This document shows positions 24,617 through 33,636 of a stretch of 64,000 bases of DNA, in pieces. The notes under the pieces are model-generated. The model saw only the letters and a program-made list of their open reading frames with translations. It did no database searches and was not told where the DNA came from. How positions within the stretch are numbered: the first letter of the stretch is position 1; every line of letters starts with the position of its first letter. This DNA is from Salinibaculum sp. SYNS191 (GTDB taxonomy: Archaea; Halobacteriota; Halobacteria; Halobacteriales; Haloarculaceae). Location of the stretch: positions 1,674,001-1,738,000 of the forward strand of contig NZ_CP147838.1 of NCBI RefSeq assembly GCF_037338445.1, read 5' to 3'. The translations under genes and the position numbers were made by a program.

Positions 24617-24679
24617 AGGCTCTCTTGCGGGAAGACAATCATATGCCCTTCGGTGGGCCACGGAGCGGTCGTGAGACGG

Positions 24680-25855
24680 CTACTGCCGGAGGTCGTACAG
24701 CCGGCGGAAGGCCGTCGGGGGGAAGCGCAACTCGACGCGGCTCGGCGGCCGGCCCTTCCCGCGCTGGACGTCCGACTGGACGCGCTCGACGATGCCGATT
24801 TCGGCCATCTCGTAGAGGAAGCGCTTGACAGTCCCCCGGGAGAGGTCGACCGCGGGGCGCTCGCTTATCGCCTCGGTCGTCGCGGTCACCGACGAGCGGT
24901 CGGCCTCGTCGAGGTCGACGAGTTCGCGGAGGACGAGCTGTTTGTTGGCGGGCAGCGCGAGCACCCGGCCCAGCGACACCGACGGCTGCGGAATCTCCGC
25001 GGTGGCCTCGGTCACGTCGCGTTCCGTGAGCCGGGTGCGTCCCTCCTGGTTGGCCCTGTCAGCGGCGATGAAAAGCGCCGCCAGCGCGTCGTGGGCGTTC
25101 CCGTCGGCCCACTCCGCGATCTGGCGGGCCAGTTCGTGGTCGAGCGCCTGCTGGGAGAGCCCTTCCGAGGAGCGCGTCATCAGGACGTCGACGAGCATCT
25201 GGCGCTGGTAGCGGTCGATGTGGATGGCCGTCGCCGTGTACTCGGTCAGTCGTATGTCCGCGGGGTCCGCCCGGCCGATGGCGAGCCAGCTGACGTTGCT
25301 CGGCAGTCCGGCGAAGCGGTCGATGAGGTCGTCGGTGTCGGTGCTGTCCGGTTCGCCGACGTGGTCGACGGCGATGACGACGCCGGTGCGCGACGCCCCG
25401 AGGATGTCGTGGAGGCGGTCCTTGAGTTCGGCCGTGCTGATGCCGTGTTCGGGAACCGGGTCCTCGACGAGCGCGTCGAGGACGTGGTGGTAGAAGGAGA
25501 ACTCGCTGGTCGTCTCCCGCATGTCGATGTAGACGAACCCTGGCGAGGTCGGCGAGGCGGCCCGCGTGCTCGTGTGGATGACCGAGCGGGTCTCCGTCGA
25601 CAGCCGCTCTAAGTGCGCGAACAGTGCCGTCACGATGGCGGATTTGCCGGAGCCGAAGGGGCCGTCGACGTACGCGTTCGGCGGGAGGTTGCCGTCGAAC
25701 ACCGGGTCGAGGTGGTCGAGCAACTGCTCGAAGACGGGACCCCGGTCAGACGGCTCCTGGATGTGGGCGACCGGCGAGAGGGCCTCGTAGTCCTGAATGA
25801 GCCGTGGGCCCTCGTCGCGGCGTTGCCGTCGTTTGATTCTCGCGTCGATGTCCAT
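24680..25855 (-). CDS. Orc1/Cdc6-like AAA ATPase with C-terminal winged helix
   Basis: The 391-aa protein has a Walker A, GPFGSGKSAI, at about residues 64-73, and an AAA lid. The C-terminal winged helix (about 310-391) includes SRGTVKRFLYEMAEIGIVER. This layout matches the archaeal Orc1/Cdc6 family. The Walker B position reads IAVDHVGEPD, with His where the DE pair would have Glu, so it is probably a divergent member and not a standard origin initiator. No origin-like repeats were seen beside it. A TTTTTATCG promoter-like block lies about 43 nt upstream. Confidence 0.7.
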   Translation of the reverse strand: MDIDARIKRRQRRDEGPRLIQDYEALSPVAHIQEPSDRGPVFEQLLDHLDPVFDGNLPPNAYVDGPFGSGKSAIVTALFAHLERLSTETRSVIHTSTRAASPTSPGFVYIDMRETTSEFSFYHHVLDALVEDPVPEHGISTAELKDRLHDILGASRTGVVIAVDHVGEPDSTDTDDLIDRFAGLPSNVSWLAIGRADPADIRLTEYTATAIHIDRYQRQMLVDVLMTRSSEGLSQQALDHELARQIAEWADGNAHDALAALFIAADRANQEGRTRLTERDVTEATAEIPQPSVSLGRVLALPANKQLVLRELVDLDEADRSSVTATTEAISERPAVDLSRGTVKRFLYEMAEIGIVERVQSDVQRGKGRPPSRVELRFPPTAFRRLYDLRQ

Positions 25856-26037
25856 GGCGAATCCGAGTGTTCGTTACCGGCGATTCCACCCACACGATAA
25901 AAAGAAACCCGGTTGTGTGACCCGGAACGTGCGGGCACGCTGAGAGACGCATAGTGGGCGGAACGGCTGCAGTGGGCTGCCGTAGAGTTGTTTGCGAGCG
26001 GTGCAGTCAGAGAGCGAACACGGAAATCCGAGAGAGC
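25856..26037. other. Intergenic region upstream of the Orc-like gene
   Basis: The 182-bp gap holds the promoter of the Orc-like gene (minus-strand TTTCTTTTTATCG at about 25895-25907) and two direct copies of CCCGG at 25911 and 25922. No gene, tRNA or origin-type repeat was found. Confidence 0.4.
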
Positions 26038-27132
26038 CTAGAGGTAGCCCGCGTTCGGGATGACGCCGACGAGCGAGAGTACGACGACGACGAACATCGC
26101 GATTGCAATCGCCATCGCCGGCGGGTCGACGTGGGTGCCGGAGTGGGAGTAGAACAGGCGCTGGGTCAGTTCCCCGAGGAGGCCGCTGACCGCACCGAAG
26201 ACGCCGGCCGCGAGCAGTGCAGCGACGGCGCCGGCCTCGGGCAGGAAGACGACCGCACCGACGGCACCGATGAGGGTGATGTGGTGGGTCACCGGTATCT
26301 TCTCGACGCCGAGGTTCAGGAACAGCAGGCTGATGGCGGAGATGGCGTAGCCGAGGAAGATGCTCCCGGTCTGGATGTAGATGTAGCCACCGAGGATGCC
26401 GCCGACGAGACCGATGACGGTGACGCCCGACCACTTGTACTGGTGGGGCAGCCACGGCTCGGTCGCCAGGCGACCCTTGTGTTCGGTGGGTACTTCGCCG
26501 CCGTCGGCCTGCGCACGCGGCTCCTCGCGTTCGAACGGCGACATGTCGAGCAGGCTGGAGCCCGACGGTCGCCCGACGATCGGGTAGCCGAACACGGCCC
26601 GCGCGATGAAGGCAGTCGCGAACACCGAGAACGCGATGAAGTCAGTGGCGGCGGTGCCACTGACGACCACGAGTGCGTTGCCGAGCTGGGTGATGAGCAT
26701 CCCAAGCAGGCCGAAGATGGCACCCACCGCGAGGATGTCCGGCTTGGTGCCGAAGGCGTAGAGGATGTTCTTCCCGAAGTGGTAGTCCCAGCCGTCGGGT
26801 TCCATCTCTGGGTACTTCTTGCCCGCGTAGGCAGAAGCGGCGACACCGCCGGCGAAGGCGATGTGCGGACCGGTGATGGCACCGAAGCCGATGACGCCGG
26901 TCACGCCGGTCGCGACGTCGGTCGGGTTGACGGCACCGAGCGCACCGCCGACCGACCGTTCGAGAATGGCCAGCCCCTCGCCGAGGAACACGACGAAGCC
27001 GGTGAAGATGAACGCTGGCAGTGCACCGAGAGCGGCACCGAATGCGCCGCCGGCGAGAGCGGTGATGGCGAGGAGGATGAAGTCCTCCCACGGCATGTCG
27101 ATGATCGGAACCTGCAGGATGACGTCGTACAT
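26038..27132 (-). CDS. Polytopic membrane protein of the glycerol operon (GlpX-like, putative glycerol uptake)
   Basis: The 364-aa protein has roughly nine or ten transmembrane segments with Gly/Ala-rich helices and a cytoplasmic loop at about residues 195-220. It lies four bases downstream of a glycerol kinase gene. In Haloferax volcanii an unrelated-to-MIP membrane protein gene called glpX occupies the same place in the glycerol operon, and this appears to be its counterpart. Transport of glycerol is inferred from context only. It is not the fructose-1,6-bisphosphatase that shares the glpX name in bacteria. Confidence 0.6.
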   Translation of the reverse strand: MYDVILQVPIIDMPWEDFILLAITALAGGAFGAALGALPAFIFTGFVVFLGEGLAILERSVGGALGAVNPTDVATGVTGVIGFGAITGPHIAFAGGVAASAYAGKKYPEMEPDGWDYHFGKNILYAFGTKPDILAVGAIFGLLGMLITQLGNALVVVSGTAATDFIAFSVFATAFIARAVFGYPIVGRPSGSSLLDMSPFEREEPRAQADGGEVPTEHKGRLATEPWLPHQYKWSGVTVIGLVGGILGGYIYIQTGSIFLGYAISAISLLFLNLGVEKIPVTHHITLIGAVGAVVFLPEAGAVAALLAAGVFGAVSGLLGELTQRLFYSHSGTHVDPPAMAIAIAMFVVVVLSLVGVIPNAGYL

Positions 27133-27135
27133 CGG

Positions 27136-28668
27136 TCACTCCTCCTGCGCCCAGTCGAGCGAGCGCTCAACGGCGTCGTCCCAGCGGCTGTACATCTTGT
27201 CCACCTCGCTCTGTTCTTTCTCCGGGGCGAACTCCCGGTCGACCTGCCAGTTCGAGCGGAGTTCGTCCAGGCTCTCCCAGTACCCCACCGCCAGCCCCGC
27301 CGCGTACGCAGAGCCCAGCGCCGTCGTCTCGTCGACCTCCGGCCGGGCAATCTCCGTCTGGATGATGTCGGACTGCAACTGACAGAGGAAGTTGTTCTTG
27401 ACCGCGCCGCCGTCGACGCGCAGCGACGTCGTCTCCACGCCCGAATCCGCCTCCATCGCCTCGGCGATGTCGCGCGTCTGGTAGGCGATGGACTCCAGCG
27501 TCGCCCGCACGATGTGCTCTTTCTTCGTGCCGCGGGTCATGCCGACGATGGTCCCGCGCGCCCGCCCGTCCCAGTGGGGCGCGCCCAGTCCCGTGAAGGC
27601 CGGGACCATGTAGACGCCGTCCGTCGAGTCGACGGAACTCGCGAGCTGGGCGGTCTGTGCGGCGTTGTAGATGAGGTCGACGTCTTCGAGCCACTCGATG
27701 GCAGCGCCGGTGACGAAAATCGACCCCTCCAGCGCGTACTGGACGGGTTCACCCGACAGCTGGAAGCCAATCGTCGTCAGCAGCCCGTGGTCGGACGCGA
27801 CGGCTTCGTTGCCGGTGTTCATCAGGTAGAACGAGCCAGTCCCGTAGGTGTTCTTCGCGTCACCCTCGTCGAAGCACGTCTGCCCGAACAGCGCCGCCTG
27901 CTGGTCGCCCAGCGCGCCCGCGACGGGCACCTCTGCGTCGAGGAATCCGTCCGGGTCCGTGTGCCCGTACAGGTTCTCGTCGGAGGAGGGGCGGACCTCC
28001 GGCAGCATCGACTCGGGAACGCCGAACTCGTCGAGCAGGTCCGGGTCCCACGCCAGGCCCTCGATGTCGTAGAGCATGGTGCGGGAGGCGTTGGAGACGT
28101 CCGTGATGTGGTTGCCCGTCAGGTTGTAGATCAGCCACGCGTCTATCGTCCCCATCAGCAACTCCCCCGCCTCCGCCCGGTCGCGGAGGTCTTCAGTGCG
28201 GGTGCCTTCGAGTTTCAGCGGGTCGGCGTTGTCGAGAATCCACTCGGTCTTGGTCGCCGAGAAGTACGCGTCGGCTTCCAGCCCCGTCTTCTCGCGGATC
28301 TCCTCGACCTTGCCTTCCGCTTCGAGTTCTTCGACGCGGTCGGTGGTCCGACGGTCCTGCCAGACCAGCGCGTTGTAGACCGGCGTGCCGCTCTCCTTGT
28401 CCCAGACGACAGTCGTCTCCCGCTGGTTCGTGATGCCCAGCGCCTCCAGTTGCGACGCGTCGAGGTCGGCCTCGTCGAGTCCTGTCTGGACGACGCTTTT
28501 CGTGTTCTCCCAGATTTCGACGGGGTCGTGCTCGACCCACCCCGGTTCCGGGTATATCTGTTCGTGTTTCTCGTAAGCGTTCGCGACGACCTGGCCGCTG
28601 TGGTCGAAGACCATGAAGCGGGTCCCCGTCGTCCCCTGGTCGATTGAAGCGACGTACGTGTGTGCCAT
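27136..28668 (-). CDS. glpK: Glycerol kinase of the glp operon
   Basis: The 510-aa FGGY kinase begins MAHTYVASIDQGTTGTRFMV and carries the same motifs as its paralogue at 22487-24019 (WQDRRT, GTGSFYLMNTG, RVDGGAVKNNF). It converts glycerol to glycerol-3-phosphate and is followed by the putative uptake gene. It is divergent from glpABC, so this is probably the main catabolic copy. On the minus strand AGTAAATTTGG lies about 32 nt before the ATG and is a TATA candidate. Confidence 0.95.
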   Translation of the reverse strand: MAHTYVASIDQGTTGTRFMVFDHSGQVVANAYEKHEQIYPEPGWVEHDPVEIWENTKSVVQTGLDEADLDASQLEALGITNQRETTVVWDKESGTPVYNALVWQDRRTTDRVEELEAEGKVEEIREKTGLEADAYFSATKTEWILDNADPLKLEGTRTEDLRDRAEAGELLMGTIDAWLIYNLTGNHITDVSNASRTMLYDIEGLAWDPDLLDEFGVPESMLPEVRPSSDENLYGHTDPDGFLDAEVPVAGALGDQQAALFGQTCFDEGDAKNTYGTGSFYLMNTGNEAVASDHGLLTTIGFQLSGEPVQYALEGSIFVTGAAIEWLEDVDLIYNAAQTAQLASSVDSTDGVYMVPAFTGLGAPHWDGRARGTIVGMTRGTKKEHIVRATLESIAYQTRDIAEAMEADSGVETTSLRVDGGAVKNNFLCQLQSDIIQTEIARPEVDETTALGSAYAAGLAVGYWESLDELRSNWQVDREFAPEKEQSEVDKMYSRWDDAVERSLDWAQEE

Positions 28669-29255
28669 AGTTGCGTGTACTCCATCGGGCGGCCAAATTT
28701 ACTGTCCCAGCCGCCGTGATAGTAAACAATACCATGATTCGTAATAAATGTTATCCATAGTCACGGATTGTCGATAAAGATACTGTCCGCTGGCTCGGAG
28801 ACGGCACTACCTCGCCGAATATCGGCCATTCAGGCCGTTAGAGTGACTCTTATGAATTCCGACATCACTGTTCTGGAAGGGGGGCGGGAGAGAATCCGAC
28901 GGGTCGCCCCGACACGGACCCCCATCTCACTGGGGGCTGTCCCGCCCCAGCGACGCGACAGTCACCCCAGAGAGCGGATGTTTACCTGCGAGCGCGCAGT
29001 CCAGATATGGAATCGGGCTGCGCGACGGTCAGTAGCGATACGTCGGGACGCGAGACCACAAACAGATGCTTCAGCCATTTCAGCGGCGTTTCGACGGGTT
29101 TCGAGCGGAGCGGAGCAGCGTGACACATGCGGCGACTGCGTCGGGACGCGCCCGACGTGTGACCGCGTATCTATCACGGTCGACTAGAATTTTTACTACC
29201 AAGTTTACCTCACCGATGAAATAAAGTGGATAGGCTCCGAAGGGGACGAACACAC
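28669..29255. other. Long divergent regulatory region between glpK and glpA
   Basis: This 587-bp region contains the glpK promoter (28695-28705), the glpA promoter region (AT-rich 29190-29222), and a structured-RNA candidate at 28877-28950. A plus-strand frame at 28768-29187 is basic and low in Asp/Glu, unlike haloarchaeal proteins, and was not accepted. The rest holds no recognisable feature. Confidence 0.5.
28877..28950 (+). ncRNA. Candidate structured RNA between glpK and glpA
   Basis: GGGGCGGGA (28881-28889) pairs perfectly with TCCCGCCCC (28940-28948). Inside are CGGG/CCCG (28900-28903 with 28908-28911) and CCCCC/GGGGG (28919-28923 with 28932-28936), giving a three-way-junction shape. 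A TATA-like CTTATGAA at 28849-28856 is about 26 nt before the structured segment, as for an independent promoter. Strand and existence are inferred from structure and spacing only. Confidence 0.35.
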
Positions 29256-30986
29256 ATGGCATCGGTACCACACATCGCCGTCATCGGGGGCGGGTCGACC
29301 GGGACCGGCATCGCCCGGGACCTCGCGATGCGGGGGCTGGACGTGACCCTCGTGGAGCAGGGAAACCTGACACACGGCACGACGGGCCGGATGCACGGGC
29401 TCTTGCACAGCGGCGGCCGCTACGCCGTCTCGGACCAGGCGAGCGCGACGGAGTGCATCGAGGAGAACCGGGTGCTCAGGGACATCGCCAGCCACTGCGT
29501 CGAGATGACCGGCGGGCTGTTCGTCAAACGCCCCGAGGACAGCGAGGAGTACTTCCAGGAGAAGCTGCGCGGGTGCGAGGCCTGTGACATCCCGGCAGAG
29601 GTCGTCTCCAACTCCGAGGCCCGCGCGATGGAGCCCCACCTCGCGAAGGACGTCGACAAGGCGATATCGGTGCCGGACGGCGCAGTCGACCCGTTCCGGC
29701 TGGTCGTCGCCAACGCCGCCAGCGCCCGCGAACACGGGGCCCGCATCGAGACCCACTCGACGGTCACGGACCTGCTCGTCGAGGACGGCGAGGTCGTCGG
29801 CGTCGAGGTCGACCACGCCTCCGGGTCGGGCGTGCGCGTCCACGGGACCGAGGGCGGCACCGAGGAGATACGTGCCGACTACGTCGTCAACGCGACGGGC
29901 GCGTGGGCGGGCCGCATCGGCGACATGGCCGGCGTCGACATCGAGGTGCGCCCCTCGAAGGGCGTCATGACCATCATGAACACCCGGCAGGTCGACACCG
30001 TCATCAACCGCTGCCGGCCCAAGGGCGACGCCGACATCATCGTCCCCCACGAGACGACGGCCATCCTCGGCACGACCGACGAGGAGGTTGAGGACCCCGA
30101 GGACTACCCCGAGGAGCAGTGGGAGGTCGACATGATGATCGACACCCTCTCGGAGCTGGTACCGATGCTCGCCGACGCCCGGACCATCCGCTCCTTCTGG
30201 GGGGTGCGACCGCTGTACGAACCGCCGGACGTGGGCAGCACCGACCCGACCGACATCACCCGCGACTACTTCCTGCTGGACCACGAGGAGCGCGACGACC
30301 TCCACGGCATGACCAGCATCGTCGGCGGGAAGTTCACGACCTACCGGATGATGGGCGAGGAGATCAGCGACCACGTCTGCGCGCAGTTCGGTATCGACGC
30401 CGACTGTCGCACCGCCGAGGTCCCGCTGCCCGGCAGCGAGGACTTCTCGGTCCTGCGCGACTACATGGACGAGTTCGGTCTGCGCTCGCCCATCGGCCGC
30501 CGCAGCGTCGAGCGTCTCGGCTCGCGGGCGGACGAGGTGCTGAAGACGAGCGAGCCGAACCCGACGGTCTGCGAGTGCGAGGGCGTCACGCGCGCGGAGA
30601 TACAGGACGCCATCGAGGGGTCCGGGTCCGACCTCAACGCCGTGCGCATCCGGACGCGGGCGTCGATGGGCAACTGCCAGGGCGGCTTCTGCTGTCACCG
30701 GATGGCGAGCGAACTCCACGGGGAGTACGACGAGCAGACCACGCGGGCGGCCTGGGACGAACTCCTCCAGGAGCGCTGGAAGGGACAGCGCCACGCGCTG
30801 TGGGGCGAGCAACTGTCACAGGCCATGCTGAACTACGCGCTGCACGCGACGACGCAGAACCGCGACCGCGACCCGGCCGACGGCGAGCCGGTCGACTTCG
30901 CCGCGTTCGACGGCGGGTCGGGGCAGGCCGGCGGCCCCGCGCGGTCCGGCGTCGCCACCGACGGGGGTGACGACGGTGGCGATTGA
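29256..30986 (+). CDS. glpA: Anaerobic-type glycerol-3-phosphate dehydrogenase subunit A
   Basis: The ATG at 29256 ([18 protein letters not shown]) starts a 576-aa FAD protein with the dinucleotide motif [12 protein letters not shown]. Signature segments are [20 protein letters not shown] and [13 protein letters not shown]. The C-terminal Cys-rich domain ([11 protein letters not shown], then [10 protein letters not shown]) is a BFD-like iron-sulfur domain. It oxidises glycerol-3-phosphate to DHAP, with electrons passing through GlpBC to the membrane quinone pool. It overlaps glpB and forms the glpABC operon. Confidence 0.95.
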   Translation: MASVPHIAVIGGGSTGTGIARDLAMRGLDVTLVEQGNLTHGTTGRMHGLLHSGGRYAVSDQASATECIEENRVLRDIASHCVEMTGGLFVKRPEDSEEYFQEKLRGCEACDIPAEVVSNSEARAMEPHLAKDVDKAISVPDGAVDPFRLVVANAASAREHGARIETHSTVTDLLVEDGEVVGVEVDHASGSGVRVHGTEGGTEEIRADYVVNATGAWAGRIGDMAGVDIEVRPSKGVMTIMNTRQVDTVINRCRPKGDADIIVPHETTAILGTTDEEVEDPEDYPEEQWEVDMMIDTLSELVPMLADARTIRSFWGVRPLYEPPDVGSTDPTDITRDYFLLDHEERDDLHGMTSIVGGKFTTYRMMGEEISDHVCAQFGIDADCRTAEVPLPGSEDFSVLRDYMDEFGLRSPIGRRSVERLGSRADEVLKTSEPNPTVCECEGVTRAEIQDAIEGSGSDLNAVRIRTRASMGNCQGGFCCHRMASELHGEYDEQTTRAAWDELLQERWKGQRHALWGEQLSQAMLNYALHATTQNRDRDPADGEPVDFAAFDGGSGQAGGPARSGVATDGGDDGGD

Positions 30987-32250
30987 GTCGGAGGTGCTGG
31001 TCGTCGGCGGCGGGCTCGCCGGCCTCACCGGCGCGTTGTCGGCCGCCCGCGCCGGCGCTGACGTGCGGCTGGTCTCCTACAAGCAGAGCACGCTCCGCAA
31101 CGCCTCCGGCCTCGTCGACGTCCTCGGCTACACGCCCGACGGCGACGGGCCGCTCGTCGACCCGTACGCGGCGATTCCGGACCTGCCCGAGCGACACCCC
31201 TACCGGACCGTCGGGGTCGACGGGGTGCGCGAGGCGATGGCGCTGTTCGACGACGTGGCCCCCGACTACCGCGGCGGCCACACCGACGCGAACGCGCTCC
31301 TGCCCACGCACGGCGGGACCATCAAGCCGACCGCGCGCTATCCCGCGGGGGCCAGCGCCGGCCTCGCGAGCGACGACCGCGACGTCCTGCTGGTCGGGAT
31401 AGCAGGGATGGTCGACTTCGACGCGACCCACGCCGCCGCCCACCTGGAAGCCGCCGGCGTCCCCTTCGACGTGCGCGGCGTCACCATCGAGTTCCCCGGC
31501 ACCCTCGACGCGAAGGCGAAGGTGACCCGGTACGCGAAGCTCCTCGACACGAACGGCAAGGTGGCCGTCCGCGGCCGCGAGCGCCCCGCGCGGGACGCGC
31601 TCGCCGAGCGGGTGAACACCGAACTGGCGGGCGAAGGGCGCGTCGGCTTCCCTGCCGTCCTCGGCGACGACGACGCGGCGGGCGTCCGGGCCGCACTCCG
31701 CGAGCGCCTCGGCGCTGACGTCTTCGAGGTGCCGATGGGTCCCCCGTCGCTCCCGGGACTCAGGCTCGAAGACGCGCTGTTCGCGGCGCTGGACGAAGCG
31801 GGCGCGAGTTTCGAGACCGGGAATCCGGTCGTCGACTACGACGGCGACGGCCACATCGAGCGGGTCTACGTCGAGAAAAACGGCGCGAAGATTCCCTACA
31901 GCGCCGACCAGTACGTGCTGGCGACGGGCGGCCTGGTCGGCAAGGGCGTCGAGTCCGACCGCGAGGCCGTCTACGAACCGATATTCGACTGTCACGTCCC
32001 CCACGCCGCGGACCGCTACGACTGGTTCGACACGGAGGCCTTCGGCGACCACGCGTTCGCCCGCTTCGGCGTCAGCACGGACGACGACCTCCGCCCGGAG
32101 GACGCCGGCGGAAACGTGGAGTTCGAGAACCTGCGGGCCGCCGGCGCGGTGCTGGGCGGGTACGACTTCGCCGCCGAGAAGTCCGGCAGCGGCGTCTCGA
32201 TTGCGACAGGCTACGCCGCCGGCCGGACGGCGGCACAGGAGGCACGATGA
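30976..32250 (+). CDS. glpB: Anaerobic-type glycerol-3-phosphate dehydrogenase subunit B
   Basis: The GTG at 30976 (reading [19 protein letters not shown]) is preferred because the flavin motif starts at once; a GTG nine bases earlier is possible. The 424-aa protein has an N-terminal Rossmann motif and a C-terminal segment ([20 protein letters not shown]) typical of GlpB. It accepts electrons from GlpA and passes them to GlpC. The start lies inside glpA and its stop overlaps the glpC start. Confidence 0.93.
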   Translation: MAIESEVLVVGGGLAGLTGALSAARAGADVRLVSYKQSTLRNASGLVDVLGYTPDGDGPLVDPYAAIPDLPERHPYRTVGVDGVREAMALFDDVAPDYRGGHTDANALLPTHGGTIKPTARYPAGASAGLASDDRDVLLVGIAGMVDFDATHAAAHLEAAGVPFDVRGVTIEFPGTLDAKAKVTRYAKLLDTNGKVAVRGRERPARDALAERVNTELAGEGRVGFPAVLGDDDAAGVRAALRERLGADVFEVPMGPPSLPGLRLEDALFAALDEAGASFETGNPVVDYDGDGHIERVYVEKNGAKIPYSADQYVLATGGLVGKGVESDREAVYEPIFDCHVPHAADRYDWFDTEAFGDHAFARFGVSTDDDLRPEDAGGNVEFENLRAAGAVLGGYDFAAEKSGSGVSIATGYAAGRTAAQEAR

Positions 32251-33617
32251 GCGACGCACACTCCCCGACAGACTTCGACCCGGCAGAACCGAACACCGGC
32301 GAGGACTTCGAACCCGTCGACGTCTTCCCGGACAGCACCGACTTCGACCTGCGCCCCGGCGCGGACTCGTGTTACAAGTGCTCGACCTGCGACACGAACT
32401 GCCCGGTCGCGGAGGTCGACGAGGACTTCCCGGGCCCGAAGTTCCAGGGTCCCGAGCAGTGGCGGCTCAAGCAAAACGAGGACGACTACACCGTCGACGA
32501 CTCGGTGATGGACTGCTCGAACTGCATGCGCTGTGACAACGCGTGTCCCTCGGGCGTCCCGCTGTCACAGATGCACAACACCGCCCGCGGCGAGTACGTC
32601 AGCGAGCAGATGTCGAAGACCTCCGTCGAGTACTGGCGCAACCGGATTCTGGCGAACTACCGGACGTCGGCCTGGTTCGCGAGCAAGGTGCCGCGGCTGG
32701 CGAACGTCGCGATGAACTTCGGGCCGGCGCGGTGGCTCATGGAGAAGACGATGGGAATCACCAGCGAGCGCGAGTTCCCCGCGTTCGCCACCGAGACGTT
32801 CCGGGAGTGGTGGGAGACGCAGGGCGCGGCCAGCGGGTCCAGAGAGCGCGCACGGCAGGCCCGCAAGCGCCGCGGCGAACCCGCCGACGCAGACAAGAAG
32901 GTGGCGTACTTCCACGGTTGCTACTCCAACTACAACACCCCCGAGGTCGGCAAGGCGATGGTCCGCGTCTTCGAGCACTTCGGCTACGAGGTGGTCGTGC
33001 CCGAACAGAAGTGCTCGGGGACGCCGATGTTCGCCAACGGGATGCTTTCGGACGCCCGCCGCCACGCGGAGGTCAACGTCTCCTCGATGACCGACCTCGT
33101 CGACCGGGGATACGACGCCATCGCCTCGTGTACCTCCTGTTCGATGGCGCTGCGCCAGGAGTACCCCGAACTGTTCGACATCGAGGGCATCGACGACGTG
33201 GCCGCCCACACCTTCGAGTCCGTCGAGTACCTCCGCATCCACGAGGACGTGCGGGACGAACTCGCCGCGGCCGACGTCGAGGGCGACCTCGCCGAGGAGT
33301 TCGCCTACCACGCGCCCTGCCACGCGCGCAACCAGGGCCTCGACCGCCAGGCCGTCGAACTGTTCCGGGACCTCGACGGCGCCGGCATCGAGGACGTGGG
33401 CGACTCCTGTTCGGGCATCTCCGGCACCTACGGCTGGAAGGCCGAGAAGTACGAGAAGTCGATGGAAATCGGCGACGAGATGTTCGAGCACATGGAACAC
33501 GCCGAGGGGCGGACGGGCATGACCGAGTGCCCGACCTGCGCGATGCAGATGGAACACGGGACGGGCTACGACATCCGCCACCCGCTAGAACTGCTCGAAG
33601 CGGCGATCGTGGAGTAA
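32247..33617 (+). CDS. glpC: Anaerobic-type glycerol-3-phosphate dehydrogenase subunit C
   Basis: The 456-aa iron-sulfur protein has two [4Fe-4S] ferredoxin clusters, CSTCDTNCPVAEVD and CSNCMRCDNACPSG, in its first 110 residues, and two CCG domains (CSGTPMFANGM; CHARNQG and CSGISGTYGWK). It is the membrane-associated electron-transfer subunit linking GlpAB to menaquinone. Its ATG overlaps the glpB stop (ATGA). Confidence 0.95.
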   Translation: MSDAHSPTDFDPAEPNTGEDFEPVDVFPDSTDFDLRPGADSCYKCSTCDTNCPVAEVDEDFPGPKFQGPEQWRLKQNEDDYTVDDSVMDCSNCMRCDNACPSGVPLSQMHNTARGEYVSEQMSKTSVEYWRNRILANYRTSAWFASKVPRLANVAMNFGPARWLMEKTMGITSEREFPAFATETFREWWETQGAASGSRERARQARKRRGEPADADKKVAYFHGCYSNYNTPEVGKAMVRVFEHFGYEVVVPEQKCSGTPMFANGMLSDARRHAEVNVSSMTDLVDRGYDAIASCTSCSMALRQEYPELFDIEGIDDVAAHTFESVEYLRIHEDVRDELAAADVEGDLAEEFAYHAPCHARNQGLDRQAVELFRDLDGAGIEDVGDSCSGISGTYGWKAEKYEKSMEIGDEMFEHMEHAEGRTGMTECPTCAMQMEHGTGYDIRHPLELLEAAIVE

Positions 33618-33636
33618 CCGTCGGCTGCTTTTCGTC

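Noticed and set aside
20852-25612. A 1586-codon open frame on the plus strand crossing several genes
   Set aside because: It runs across or antisense to well-supported genes (disulfide reductase, glycerol kinase, FKBP, Orc-like) and is Arg/Gly-rich, a by-product of GC-rich codon usage.
25954-28647. An 897-codon open frame antisense to the glycerol kinase and uptake genes
   Set aside because: It mirrors the codons of the real minus-strand genes and has no recognisable domain.
28768-29187. A 139-codon plus-strand frame between glpK and glpA
   Set aside because: The product is basic and Arg-rich, unlike the acidic proteins around it, with no domain or start context.
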